Source: Thermoguttaceae bacterium
GTDB taxonomy: Bacteria > Planctomycetota > Planctomycetia > Pirellulales > Thermoguttaceae
DNA length: 42,272 nucleotides
Direction: 5' to 3'
Assembly: GCA_025062105.1 (NCBI GenBank)
Contig: JANXAQ010000114.1
Span: forward strand, 1-42,272
Shown piece by piece: positions 1 through 7,501 of the stretch. The position numbers and the translations under genes were made by a program. The stretch's first letter is position 1. Every line of letters begins with the position of its first letter. The notes below the pieces were generated by a model. The model did not search any database. It saw nothing but the letters and a program-made list of their open reading frames with translations, and was not told the DNA's origin.

Positions 1-118
1 TGCCATTTTTAGCCTCATCCCGGAAGGGAAAACCTTTAACTTGCTGTAACTATTGGACTTAGGAAATTAGGGTGGCCAAAAAGAAGTTTCGTCCTAACTA
101 CTGGATCAAAAAGAAGTT
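1..118. repeat. Family A element, cut by window start
   Basis: This is the right-hand part of a family A palindromic element. It contains the central arm (TTGGACTTAGGAAATT) and the flanking arm TCCTAACTACTGG. The expected right terminus (GGCAAAAGTCGAG) is missing: a family B element begins at once after AAGTTAA. Confidence 0.7.
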
Positions 119-120
119 AA

Positions 121-180
121 GGAACCTCTGCATAATTCGAGGGGGATATTTTTATACCATACTGGATTCTCTTCCTCTAA
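121..180 (+). repeat. Family B element, left part only
   Basis: It begins with the B terminus GGAACCTCTGCATAATTCG and continues with the typical TATTTTTATACC. It stops where a family C element starts at a TAA trinucleotide. The right half of B is not found downstream. Confidence 0.65.
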
Positions 181-340
181 GAATCTGTCTGGAAATGCGT
201 TTTTCCAGGGGGGAGATCAGGTCCGTAGCTGGATTACCCACCAGCCGGAAACTGCCTATTTTTCCCGTCTTTTGCCTAGAAGAGCTGGTTCATCCAAACC
301 ATATCAGGAAACGCCCAAGTGTTGATTTCCAGACAGCCTC
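181..340. repeat. Family C element with 3-bp TAA flanks
   Basis: An element of about 160 bp. Its right end reads ATTTCCAGACAGCCTC and its left end reads GAATCTGTCTGGAAAT, forming an inverted repeat. TAA lies directly on both sides (178-180 and 341-343), consistent with a 3-bp target duplication. Confidence 0.65.
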
Positions 341-527
341 TAACAAGTTTAGGTCTGGGGGGTCAGGTTTGTCGTTCGGGAAAAGAGCTAGTTGTTAGGC
401 AAAACTGGAATGCGGGAGGGAAGCTTATTTTGCCTATGTTATTTATTTTGCCCAATTCCGTTACAAATTTTCAGCAGTACCTTACTCCCTCAGAAATATC
501 ACTCCAATTTTTAAGATAGCTTCTGAC

Positions 528-675
528 TAGACTTTGGCCATTTTTTCTAACTTGGTTTGTCCTGAGAGTTCCAACGAAGGCTCCTTTTGTGGATCCAATT
601 TTCTAACTCCAATATTTCCAAGGAGTTAGAACGTTACTCTTTTAGACAAAGGCCCAAAATGGCAAAAGTCGAGCT
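528..675. repeat. Family A palindromic element
   Basis: A complete A copy of about 148 bp. The termini TAGACTTTGGCCATTTT and AAAATGGCAAAAGTCGAGCT are inverted. The centre has the arm CTAACTCC...GGAGTTAG. It lies between the C element and the 3' end of the hydrolase gene; 341-527 shows nothing else I recognise. Confidence 0.75.
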
Positions 676-709
676 GAGATAGATTGAGAGATTGTTTGCG
701 TGCACACGT

Positions 710-1624
710 TTATCCCCCATTCGGAGTAGAGCGAATCTTTCCTTTGGGGGATGGTTTCTGTTCAGGGGCAAGCTTCTGCTGGCGGGCCTGAAGGACCGGT
801 TGAATGACTTCCTCGGCAAACCACTTAGCCGCTAAATCAGGTCGGCTTTCGTGTCCGCCCCCTTCGATGATTTGGTGTTTAAGCCGGGTGCATCCGGCTT
901 TTTGGAAAAAGGCTAAACACAGGGGACCTTCAGGCGGTCGGCCCATATTGCCTTTTTCGATAATGAGCGGGTGGTCTTTGCTGCCCCAAAAGATGTAAAT
1001 CGGACGATTCCGCCAAGGCCGCACATCCATCGGAAACCGATCGCCCAAAAAATTCGCACTTCGGAAGCATAAGGCTGTGAAAATCTCTGGATGTCGCATG
1101 GCGTAAAAGTATGTCGGTAGCCCACCTCCGCTAAAGCCCGTATGCAAGACCAACTCCCGATCCACATTCAGCGAGCGAAACACCCGCTCCATGATCTCTA
1201 AAAGCATCTTTTCTTCCTGCAGCACTGCACTTTTCGACTTTAACATGTTGGGCTGGGTGGCCAGTGCATAGGTGGGGCAGACCACAATAAATCCATATTC
1301 CTCGGCAAACTTCACCCAGCCGGTGATTTCTCCAGGACCAGTACCGTTAATCCCATGGGAGGAAACCACCAACGGCATCGGTGTTTCATGCGAGTAGCTT
1401 TTCGGTACATAGACGGCGAAGGAGCTATCCGGCAGATTGCCGGGGGTGGTAGGCTTATAAGTCTTTACCTCGGCTGTGGGGCTTATAACCAGTTCTTGAG
1501 GTAGTTTAGGATCGGGGAAGACTTTTTGGGCCTTTTTCGGTTTGGTGGCTTCCGCCCCAAAAAGACCACCATAGCAGATTCCGATAATCAGGAAAGAAGT
1601 TGCAATCCTTACTGAATTGCTCAT
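710..1624 (-). CDS. Secreted alpha/beta hydrolase (esterase / PHB-depolymerase-like)
   Basis: A 304-residue protein with an N-terminal signal peptide (hydrophobic run after MSNSVRIATS, likely cleaved near FGAEA), so it probably acts in the periplasm or outside the cell. The nucleophile elbow GFSGGG sits near residue 165, an acidic residue is seen in WGSKDHP near 217, and the catalytic His is in EGGGHES near 258; together these form a plausible Ser-Asp-His triad. The oxyanion region SSHGINGTG fits the family. Such proteins resemble feruloyl esterases, LpqC and PHB depolymerases; the substrate cannot be read from sequence. The ATG start is supported by GGGAGG nine bases upstream. A family B element begins 95 bp upstream of the start. 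No partner genes adjoin it. Confidence 0.85.
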   Translation of the reverse strand: MSNSVRIATSFLIIGICYGGLFGAEATKPKKAQKVFPDPKLPQELVISPTAEVKTYKPTTPGNLPDSSFAVYVPKSYSHETPMPLVVSSHGINGTGPGEITGWVKFAEEYGFIVVCPTYALATQPNMLKSKSAVLQEEKMLLEIMERVFRSLNVDRELVLHTGFSGGGLPTYFYAMRHPEIFTALCFRSANFLGDRFPMDVRPWRNRPIYIFWGSKDHPLIIEKGNMGRPPEGPLCLAFFQKAGCTRLKHQIIEGGGHESRPDLAAKWFAEEVIQPVLQARQQKLAPEQKPSPKGKIRSTPNGG

Positions 1625-1719
1625 GATTCCTATCCTCCCAGATAAAATATCCTTCCACTCGAACTAAAAGCCGTTTTTGGTTATCCAGACTTCCCAAATC
1701 ATCAAGCTAACCTATCTGT

Positions 1720-1913
1720 GGAATCTCTACAAAATCCTGAACATACATATAGTGAACTTCATGAATTTTTAATTTTTAGGCCCTCCCGTTCTTCTAGTCG
1801 AACATTTACTATCTATTGGCTGCTAGCAATGCTAGCAACTCTATATGTTGGGGTAAAAGGAGGACAAGCCAAAATAGGATAAAAATATCCTCCTTGAATT
1901 ATGCAGAGATTCC
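1720..1913 (-). repeat. Family B element upstream of hydrolase gene
   Basis: A complete B copy of about 194 bp. The termini GGAATCTCTAC and GAGATTCC are inverted; the core GCTAGCAATGCTAGC is a strong short palindrome. Its R end (TGAACATACATATAGTGAAC) faces the start codon of the hydrolase. Confidence 0.75.
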
Positions 1914-2108
1914 TTGGGTATTTGATAGTAGGAGCCAATGGGCATCCACACAAATTGGAGAAAAGCCAAAAAGGTGGCCCGCTTTCCAACGTGTTAGTTT
2001 AGCCAATCCCCTTATCTTTCTCATCTATCTTATCCAAAATTTCTATGCCCGACGGTTCCGCTCCTTCCGTCTGAGCCGATTTTTTCTAATCTGCCTAAGT
2101 CTCTGATC

Positions 2109-2259
2109 TGGACTTTTGCCATTTTTTTTCATCACCGCCTTTGTTTTTAGGAGTTAGGATGAATCTCCCCTGGTTCGCCCAATTTGCTAACTCCAATAGT
2201 TACAAAGACTTAGAACACTCTTCGGGCAGGGCAAAGCCAAAATGGGCAAAAGTCGAGCT
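2109..2259. repeat. Family A palindromic element
   Basis: The termini TGGACTTTTGCCATTTT and AAAATGGGCAAAAGTCGAGC are inverted, with the usual arm CTAACTCCAATAGTTAC in the middle. Length about 150 bp. Confidence 0.75.
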
Positions 2260-2277
2260 GGAAGGGCAATATTTTAA

Positions 2278-2380
2278 TTCCTTATAACGGATTGGACTTA
2301 GGCAGTGAGTGCATAAAAAAAGAGATTTCTTCCTAACTCAGTACCCAAAGGGAGTTCGGAAAAATTGGGAAAGTCAAGAT
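2278..2380. repeat. Family A remnant
   Basis: It shows the arms GGATTGGACTTAGG and TTCCTAACTCAGT and a decayed right end (GGGAAAGTCAAG). The left terminus is absent. Bases 2381-2528 hold no recognisable feature. Confidence 0.45.
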
Positions 2381-2528
2381 CAGGCGGTAAAATTTTTCCC
2401 CTTTGAAGATCTGGCTTCCGACCCCCACGCAGCAAGGATGGTACCATACCATTTTACCCAGACGGATTATAAACTATAGATGTTCTATCTACTGGTAAAG
2501 TTCCCGAATACTACTGGTTTCGACTTAA

Positions 2529-2831
2529 GTCCACTTTTGCTATTTTTGGCTTTGGTCCGGAAGAACCATGTTCTAACTCCTTTAATTATTCGACTTTTGC
2601 CATTTTCCTTAAATCCTTTTGCTTCCGGCAGTTACGGCGAAACCTCCACTTGTTCCACCAATTTCCTAACTCCAATAGTTACAACCAGTTAGAGAATTCT
2701 CTATTCCTGGGGAGGCTAAAAATGGCAAAAGTCCAGGCAATTATTGGGGTTAGTAAATTCGACGCATGAAACCGGCATTCCCCTTAAGTCCTGGAAACAA
2801 AAGCAGTTAGGAAAGTTGACAAAATGGAGCT
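2529..2831. repeat. Family A element interrupted by a second A element
   Basis: The outer copy starts TCCACTTTTGCTATTTTTGG and is split inside its central arm at CTCCTTTAATTATT. It resumes at AATTATTGGGGTTAG and ends at AAATGGAGCTTA. Removing the inner copy restores a normal arm, CTCCTTTAATTATTGGGG. Confidence 0.7.
2591..2738. repeat. Inner family A element with 7-bp duplication
   Basis: A 148-bp copy from CGACTTTTGCCATTTTCC to GGCAAAAGTCCAGGC, sitting inside the outer copy. AATTATT occurs at 2584-2590 and again at 2739-2745, directly flanking it, as expected for a 7-bp target-site duplication. Confidence 0.7.
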
Positions 2832-3087
2832 TAAAGGCCTTTTGGGTGTGTTTATCCGGTGGAGTTAGGAGACCCGACAGATGTCCATATTACACCTGCC
2901 TACTGTCCTCCTTCGGGCGGTCGCGTTTTTGCCTGGTGGCGTAAGTTTTGGAGGGGAGAAAGGGACCAAGAGGCCTTTTTGGGATACCTCAGCTCCGACA
3001 GGCTTACAGCTGCAGCCTCCTCAAACGACAAGATGGAGGGACCATTGCAAAAAGAGGGACTTCCTTCAGCCCCATGCCGACGTTCAA

Positions 3088-6000
3088 ATGCCCCCTCAAA
3101 CCACAAGACAGGGGTATTATTCCAGAAGGAGGCGTGTTTTGGCTGTGACGGCGGCATTCGTGCTGGGGGGAATGGGAGTGGGCCAGCAAGCTACTGGTTT
3201 TGATCCGCCAGTTGACCGGGCAGGGCCGATCACTGCCCGAATCGAAGGTCCCCCGGAAGTAACTGAAATTGGTCAACCGATCCCAGTAGCTGTAGTGCTT
3301 GAAAACAAGGCTGCCCAGCCGATTACCGGGACGGTCCAACTGCGGCTGATCGACCGATGGAAGTGGCGACCGACTAGGGCCCCCAATTGGATCAGATCCG
3401 ATGGCACGGTGGAGATAGTGGGTGTGCCGCTCGGCAAGCAGCAGCCGGCCGAGCCGCTACGGTTTGAAGTGCCTGGCCGGGCAAGCACCCGGCTGGAGTT
3501 TGAAATCACTGCGGAGCAGCCGACCTACTCGGCTCATTATCCGATCCATGCCCATGTACGGTTTCAGCACGGCGGGCAGGAGCATTTGGCCCATCCGATT
3601 TTGATCTTCCAGACGAAACTCCACCAGCCGCCCAGGCCAAGCCGATCTTTGCCTTGGGTGCTCCAACCGGTCCCGGCAGGAGGCGAACTAGCCCTGGATC
3701 AATTGCCGGTCTATCGGATAGTCTGGCAGGTATTCGGCCAACAGGCCCAGACGATGCCTGTTGGTTGGCTTGGTGTACATGAGCCGACTGGTACCACCTT
3801 TCATCGGACTCGGATGAGCTTAGCTGGCCAGATACGGACCGGATTTGGTGTGCATCCGCCGTGGAAGGAAGGACAGTCCGGGACCATGTTGATTGAACTG
3901 CCTCTGCAACTCCCCGCTGAAAAACCCCTGGTGTTTCGCTGCTTTCTAGGGCAAATCCCGGAAGGCCAAAGCGACGGTTTGACCTTTCGGGTTCGGGTGC
4001 TCGGCTGGGAAGCTCCGGAGGGCCAATTTGGTCAAGTGGTTTGGGAAAAGCATCTGGTGGCGAAAACTTGGCAGCCGGTGGAAGTGGATCTGAGCCAGTT
4101 TGCCGGCCAGAAGGTTCGATTCCAATTGGAGGCCCATCCTGGGCCGAAGCAGGACACTGGCTGGGATTCGGCTATTTGGGCTGATCCGGTCTTGCAGTGC
4201 GGCCAATTGCCGCCACCAGTGCCATTTCCGCCTCCCAATCAAGAGGGGTCTTTTGTGTTGGGCCATACCCGTTGTGAGCAGGCGGAGTACCAAGTGCGGG
4301 TTTGGCCTGGTCGGCGGGGGCTGTTGGATGCGGTGATTGGCTTTGGTCCGGAGCATCCGGCGCTTAGCGGATCGAGCGTTCCCGCAGTTAACAAAGAAAG
4401 TGGCTCTGTAATTGGCTTTGGTTGGGGGCATCCGGCGCTTAGCGGGGCTGTCAACAGCTCCTCAGTTGCCCGGACGGATTCTAGGTGGGGCTTGGTTAGC
4501 TTCCGGCAGTCGGCTCCAGGGACAACCGATGGCTTGCTGCAGAAGGATTTCATCTATCAGGCGGAGGCTTCGGCCCAGGCAGCTCAACCTAGCGGTTCGC
4601 CCCAGGATTGGCTTTATTTTCGGGGTTTCCAGGTGGAGGTATTTGGGGGGCGGTTGGATCGGGGTCGTTCGCCGATTCTGCTCCAAGAGGTAAAGGGGCC
4701 GGATCGGCTGCAGGACAAACCGGAGGCCATTTGGCGGCATCGGTTCCAGTCGGTGGTTGGCCCGTTTACGTTGGTTGGCAAGCTGTGGATTGCTGACGGC
4801 ACGCTCCGGGCGAAGTTTTGGCTGGAGGATGCGCCGGAGGCGAAGCCTTGGCAGGTGGTTCGGCTGGAGGATGTGGCCACTGGCCGGTGGAGTCAGCCGG
4901 TCGAAGCCGTCTATGCTGGCCCGGGCAATGTGCTTCGGCGTCCGGGGCCATTTCGGCTGGGTTTTGACGGGCATCGGCTTTCCACGTCGTTTGTGGGTAT
5001 GGAGTTTGCAAGGGGTTTGGCTTTGTTGCAGGCCGTGGATTTACCTCCGACCGACTATCAGCTTCTGCCTGCCGAGGGGCACAGCTCACTGCATGTATCG
5101 GACGAGGCAACATGGACTTTTGTTCTTGCCCCGGATATTTGGCAGGCGGTCCGCCATTGGCGTCAGGTAAATGGTCTGCGGTCCTCTGACGGAGTGCCGA
5201 AGGCGGCTGGCCGGTTTGTATTCGATCTTTGGCACGGCCGCTACGGCCCCAGCGCCGACGCCTTGCAAAAGGCTTTCCGGTATGGACTGCGCCATAGCAT
5301 GGTCATTTGGCACAACTGGCAGCGGTGGGGCTACGACTATCGGTTGCCGGAAATCTATCCGCCCAATCCGCAGTTTGGCACCTTGGAGCAGATGCGGCAA
5401 TTGATCGCTGTGTGCCGACAGGCCGGGGTGCCGTTTGCCTTGCATGATAACTACATCGACTTTTATCCGGACGCCGAAGGTTTTTCCTACGAGCAGAACA
5501 TCGCTTTTACCGAGGATGGCCGGCCGGTGCGTGCCTGGTTCCATGAGGCCCGACAGGCTCAATCCTATCGTTATCGGGCTGACCGCATTGAACCCTACCT
5601 TCGAGCCAATCTCCAGACGATTAAAAAGGAATTGGCCCCCACGGCCTATTTCATCGACGTTTGGGCCAGCATCGGACCGTATGATTATTGGACATCTGAT
5701 GGCCAATTTTTTACCAAAAGGTACACACGGGATACCTGGGGTAGGCTTTTTGCCTGGATTCGGGAGCTTCTGGGCGATCAAGCGCCGCAGATTTCCGAGA
5801 GCGGCCATGACCAACTGATCGGCTATCTGGACGGAGCACAGGCAAATCATCTACGGGTTAGCCCACCGGAGGGCAGGGGATATTATCGGTGGAGTGTTTG
5901 GCATTGGCCCTGCCAAGATGCGGAACGCACCGCCTGGTTCGACGCCGCCCATCATGATCGGTTCATCCTGCACGGGGCGGGCTATCCTGGTCGATACGAA

Positions 6001-7257
6001 GGCGGCTTGGACGAACGCCTCCACGGCATTATGAGCGATGACTATATCAGTACGGAAGCGCTGACTGGCCATCCGGCTATGGTACCGGCGCCGTTTGGCC
6101 GGGATGTGGTGCGGAAGTACTGGCTTCTGGGCCGACTGGGGCAGGCGTTGGCTCTACGAACCATTCACGAGGTGCGGTTTGCCCGCACCGATGGTCCGGA
6201 TGGCCGACAGGGTTGGACCCCGCGGGCCAGCCTGCCCCAGGCCGATTTGCACCGGCAACAGGTAGTTTGGGCCGGCGGCGGCTTAGTGTGGGTCAACCGG
6301 GGCCAGTCAGACTGGGCTGTGGAAGGAGTGGTTTTGCCCCAGTATGGATTCCTGGCCCGGGTGCCGGTCGAAGGCGGCCTGGTGGAAGCCAGCATTTGCC
6401 GACGGGACGGCCGAATTGTGGAAATGGCTCAATCGCCCCAGGAGCTCTATGTGAACGGTCGGATGGTGGTCGGGCTTCGGCCGATCCGCGTTTCGGTCGA
6501 GAAGTTCCAGCCCTTGCACGAAGGCCGTTTTGAAATGCTGCTTCGTTGGCAGGCCGATGAGCCTATACCGGCCGATTACCGACCGTTCTTGCATTTTTGC
6601 AACGCCGACGGAGAGATTGTTTTCCAAGCCGTTCATCAAGGCGGTGATTTCTCTAAAGAGCACTCGGGCGTCATTTTGGCCAAAGCGGTCGGGCAACTGC
6701 CTAGCAACCTCCGGCCCGGGACAGAACTGGAAGTTCGGGCCGGCCTGTACGATCCGCAAAGCGGCAGACGATTGTGGATTTTAGGCCTCAACGATGGGCA
6801 GAATCGGATCCGGCTTGGTGTACTTCGATTGGTAGAGCCAGCAGGCGGAGAGCCTACCAAATCAGAGGCAGAACCTGGAAAGCCATCGGCCTTCGAACTT
6901 CGGTGGACGCCGCTGCCGGCAGAGGAGGACCCGGTGCTTGCCCGCCAAAACCCAGAGGCCAAACCGATCGACTTTGGCGCCCTGGTTACCGCCGGCGGCG
7001 TTCGACTCCACCCGGAGGGCCAAGCCTTGGTGGTTACACCGCTTCCGGACGCCGACCGGCCGTTTGACCTCCTGATCCGATGGCCGAAGCTGCCATGGAA
7101 ATTGCCCCTGCCTCAGGTCTTGGAACATTTGGACATTGAAGGTCGAGTACGTACCAGCCGGCGGCTAGAACCGGCCGAACCAAAAGACGAAATCCGGCTT
7201 CACTGCTCGCCGGGCATTTTTGCCTACCGACTGCGACCGGAAGCAGCTTCGGAGTAA
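3088..7257 (+). CDS. Large secreted glycoside-hydrolase-like protein
   Basis: About 1389 residues from the chosen ATG. A signal peptide is visible (SRRRR followed by VLAVTAAFVLGG, cleavage near GVGQQATG), so the protein is exported. The first half holds beta-sandwich-like regions, including a carbohydrate-binding-type stretch near residues 320-365 (WEKHLVAKTWQPVEVDLS). A TIM-barrel-like region follows from about 700 to 930: RFVFDLWHGRYG, IWHNWQRWGYDY, HDNYIDFYPD, FIDVWASIGPYDYW, SESGHDQLIGY. The Asp in FIDVW and the Glu in SESG are my candidate catalytic acids. The C-terminal part is beta-rich. This plan resembles the GH101/GH129/DUF5696 type of large glycosidases; family and substrate are uncertain. 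An in-frame ATG at 2881 exists, but the extra 69 residues look like translated spacer. No good Shine-Dalgarno precedes 3088; AGAAGGAGG lies before a TTG at 3139. It contains a 25-codon internal repeat. Confidence 0.75.
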   Translation: MPPQTTRQGYYSRRRRVLAVTAAFVLGGMGVGQQATGFDPPVDRAGPITARIEGPPEVTEIGQPIPVAVVLENKAAQPITGTVQLRLIDRWKWRPTRAPNWIRSDGTVEIVGVPLGKQQPAEPLRFEVPGRASTRLEFEITAEQPTYSAHYPIHAHVRFQHGGQEHLAHPILIFQTKLHQPPRPSRSLPWVLQPVPAGGELALDQLPVYRIVWQVFGQQAQTMPVGWLGVHEPTGTTFHRTRMSLAGQIRTGFGVHPPWKEGQSGTMLIELPLQLPAEKPLVFRCFLGQIPEGQSDGLTFRVRVLGWEAPEGQFGQVVWEKHLVAKTWQPVEVDLSQFAGQKVRFQLEAHPGPKQDTGWDSAIWADPVLQCGQLPPPVPFPPPNQEGSFVLGHTRCEQAEYQVRVWPGRRGLLDAVIGFGPEHPALSGSSVPAVNKESGSVIGFGWGHPALSGAVNSSSVARTDSRWGLVSFRQSAPGTTDGLLQKDFIYQAEASAQAAQPSGSPQDWLYFRGFQVEVFGGRLDRGRSPILLQEVKGPDRLQDKPEAIWRHRFQSVVGPFTLVGKLWIADGTLRAKFWLEDAPEAKPWQVVRLEDVATGRWSQPVEAVYAGPGNVLRRPGPFRLGFDGHRLSTSFVGMEFARGLALLQAVDLPPTDYQLLPAEGHSSLHVSDEATWTFVLAPDIWQAVRHWRQVNGLRSSDGVPKAAGRFVFDLWHGRYGPSADALQKAFRYGLRHSMVIWHNWQRWGYDYRLPEIYPPNPQFGTLEQMRQLIAVCRQAGVPFALHDNYIDFYPDAEGFSYEQNIAFTEDGRPVRAWFHEARQAQSYRYRADRIEPYLRANLQTIKKELAPTAYFIDVWASIGPYDYWTSDGQFFTKRYTRDTWGRLFAWIRELLGDQAPQISESGHDQLIGYLDGAQANHLRVSPPEGRGYYRWSVWHWPCQDAERTAWFDAAHHDRFILHGAGYPGRYEGGLDERLHGIMSDDYISTEALTGHPAMVPAPFGRDVVRKYWLLGRLGQALALRTIHEVRFARTDGPDGRQGWTPRASLPQADLHRQQVVWAGGGLVWVNRGQSDWAVEGVVLPQYGFLARVPVEGGLVEASICRRDGRIVEMAQSPQELYVNGRMVVGLRPIRVSVEKFQPLHEGRFEMLLRWQADEPIPADYRPFLHFCNADGEIVFQAVHQGGDFSKEHSGVILAKAVGQLPSNLRPGTELEVRAGLYDPQSGRRLWILGLNDGQNRIRLGVLRLVEPAGGEPTKSEAEPGKPSAFELRWTPLPAEEDPVLARQNPEAKPIDFGALVTAGGVRLHPEGQALVVTPLPDADRPFDLLIRWPKLPWKLPLPQVLEHLDIEGRVRTSRRLEPAEPKDEIRLHCSPGIFAYRLRPEAASE
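4336..4445 (+). repeat. In-frame 25-codon internal duplication
   Basis: A 35-base segment starting ATTGGCTTTGG and ending CATCCGGCGCTTAGCGG occurs at 4336-4370 and again at 4411-4445, exactly 75 bases apart. It encodes IGFG..HPALSG twice within the glycosidase-like protein. Confidence 0.85.
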
Positions 7258-7307
7258 CGGGGCAAGGGTCCTACCTGCATCCGTACACCTAGACCAGATA
7301 TATTAAA

Positions 7308-7487
7308 GGAACCTCTGCATCATCCTGAACATAGAGTGAACTTTATGCATTTTTGATTCGGTAGGCTTTACCTGCCCCCATCCAAACACCTACTCTATGA
7401 GGATGCTAGCAACCCAATATATTGGGTCGGAGGCGGAAGGAACCAAAATGGTACAAAAATATATCCCTCGAATGATGCAGAGGTTCC
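7308..7487 (-). repeat. Family B element directly before ASKHA gene
   Basis: A 180-bp B copy with the perfect inverted ends GGAACCTCTGCAT / ATGCAGAGGTTCC. It contains the palindrome CCCAATATATTGGG. It ends 14 bases before the ATG of the next gene and so fills most of the 244-bp spacer. Confidence 0.85.
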
Positions 7488-7501
7488 TGAACTAGACTGT
7501 T

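Noticed and set aside
2881..3087. Upstream ATG for the glycosidase-like gene
   Set aside because: The added residues look like translated spacer and would push the signal peptide to an internal position.
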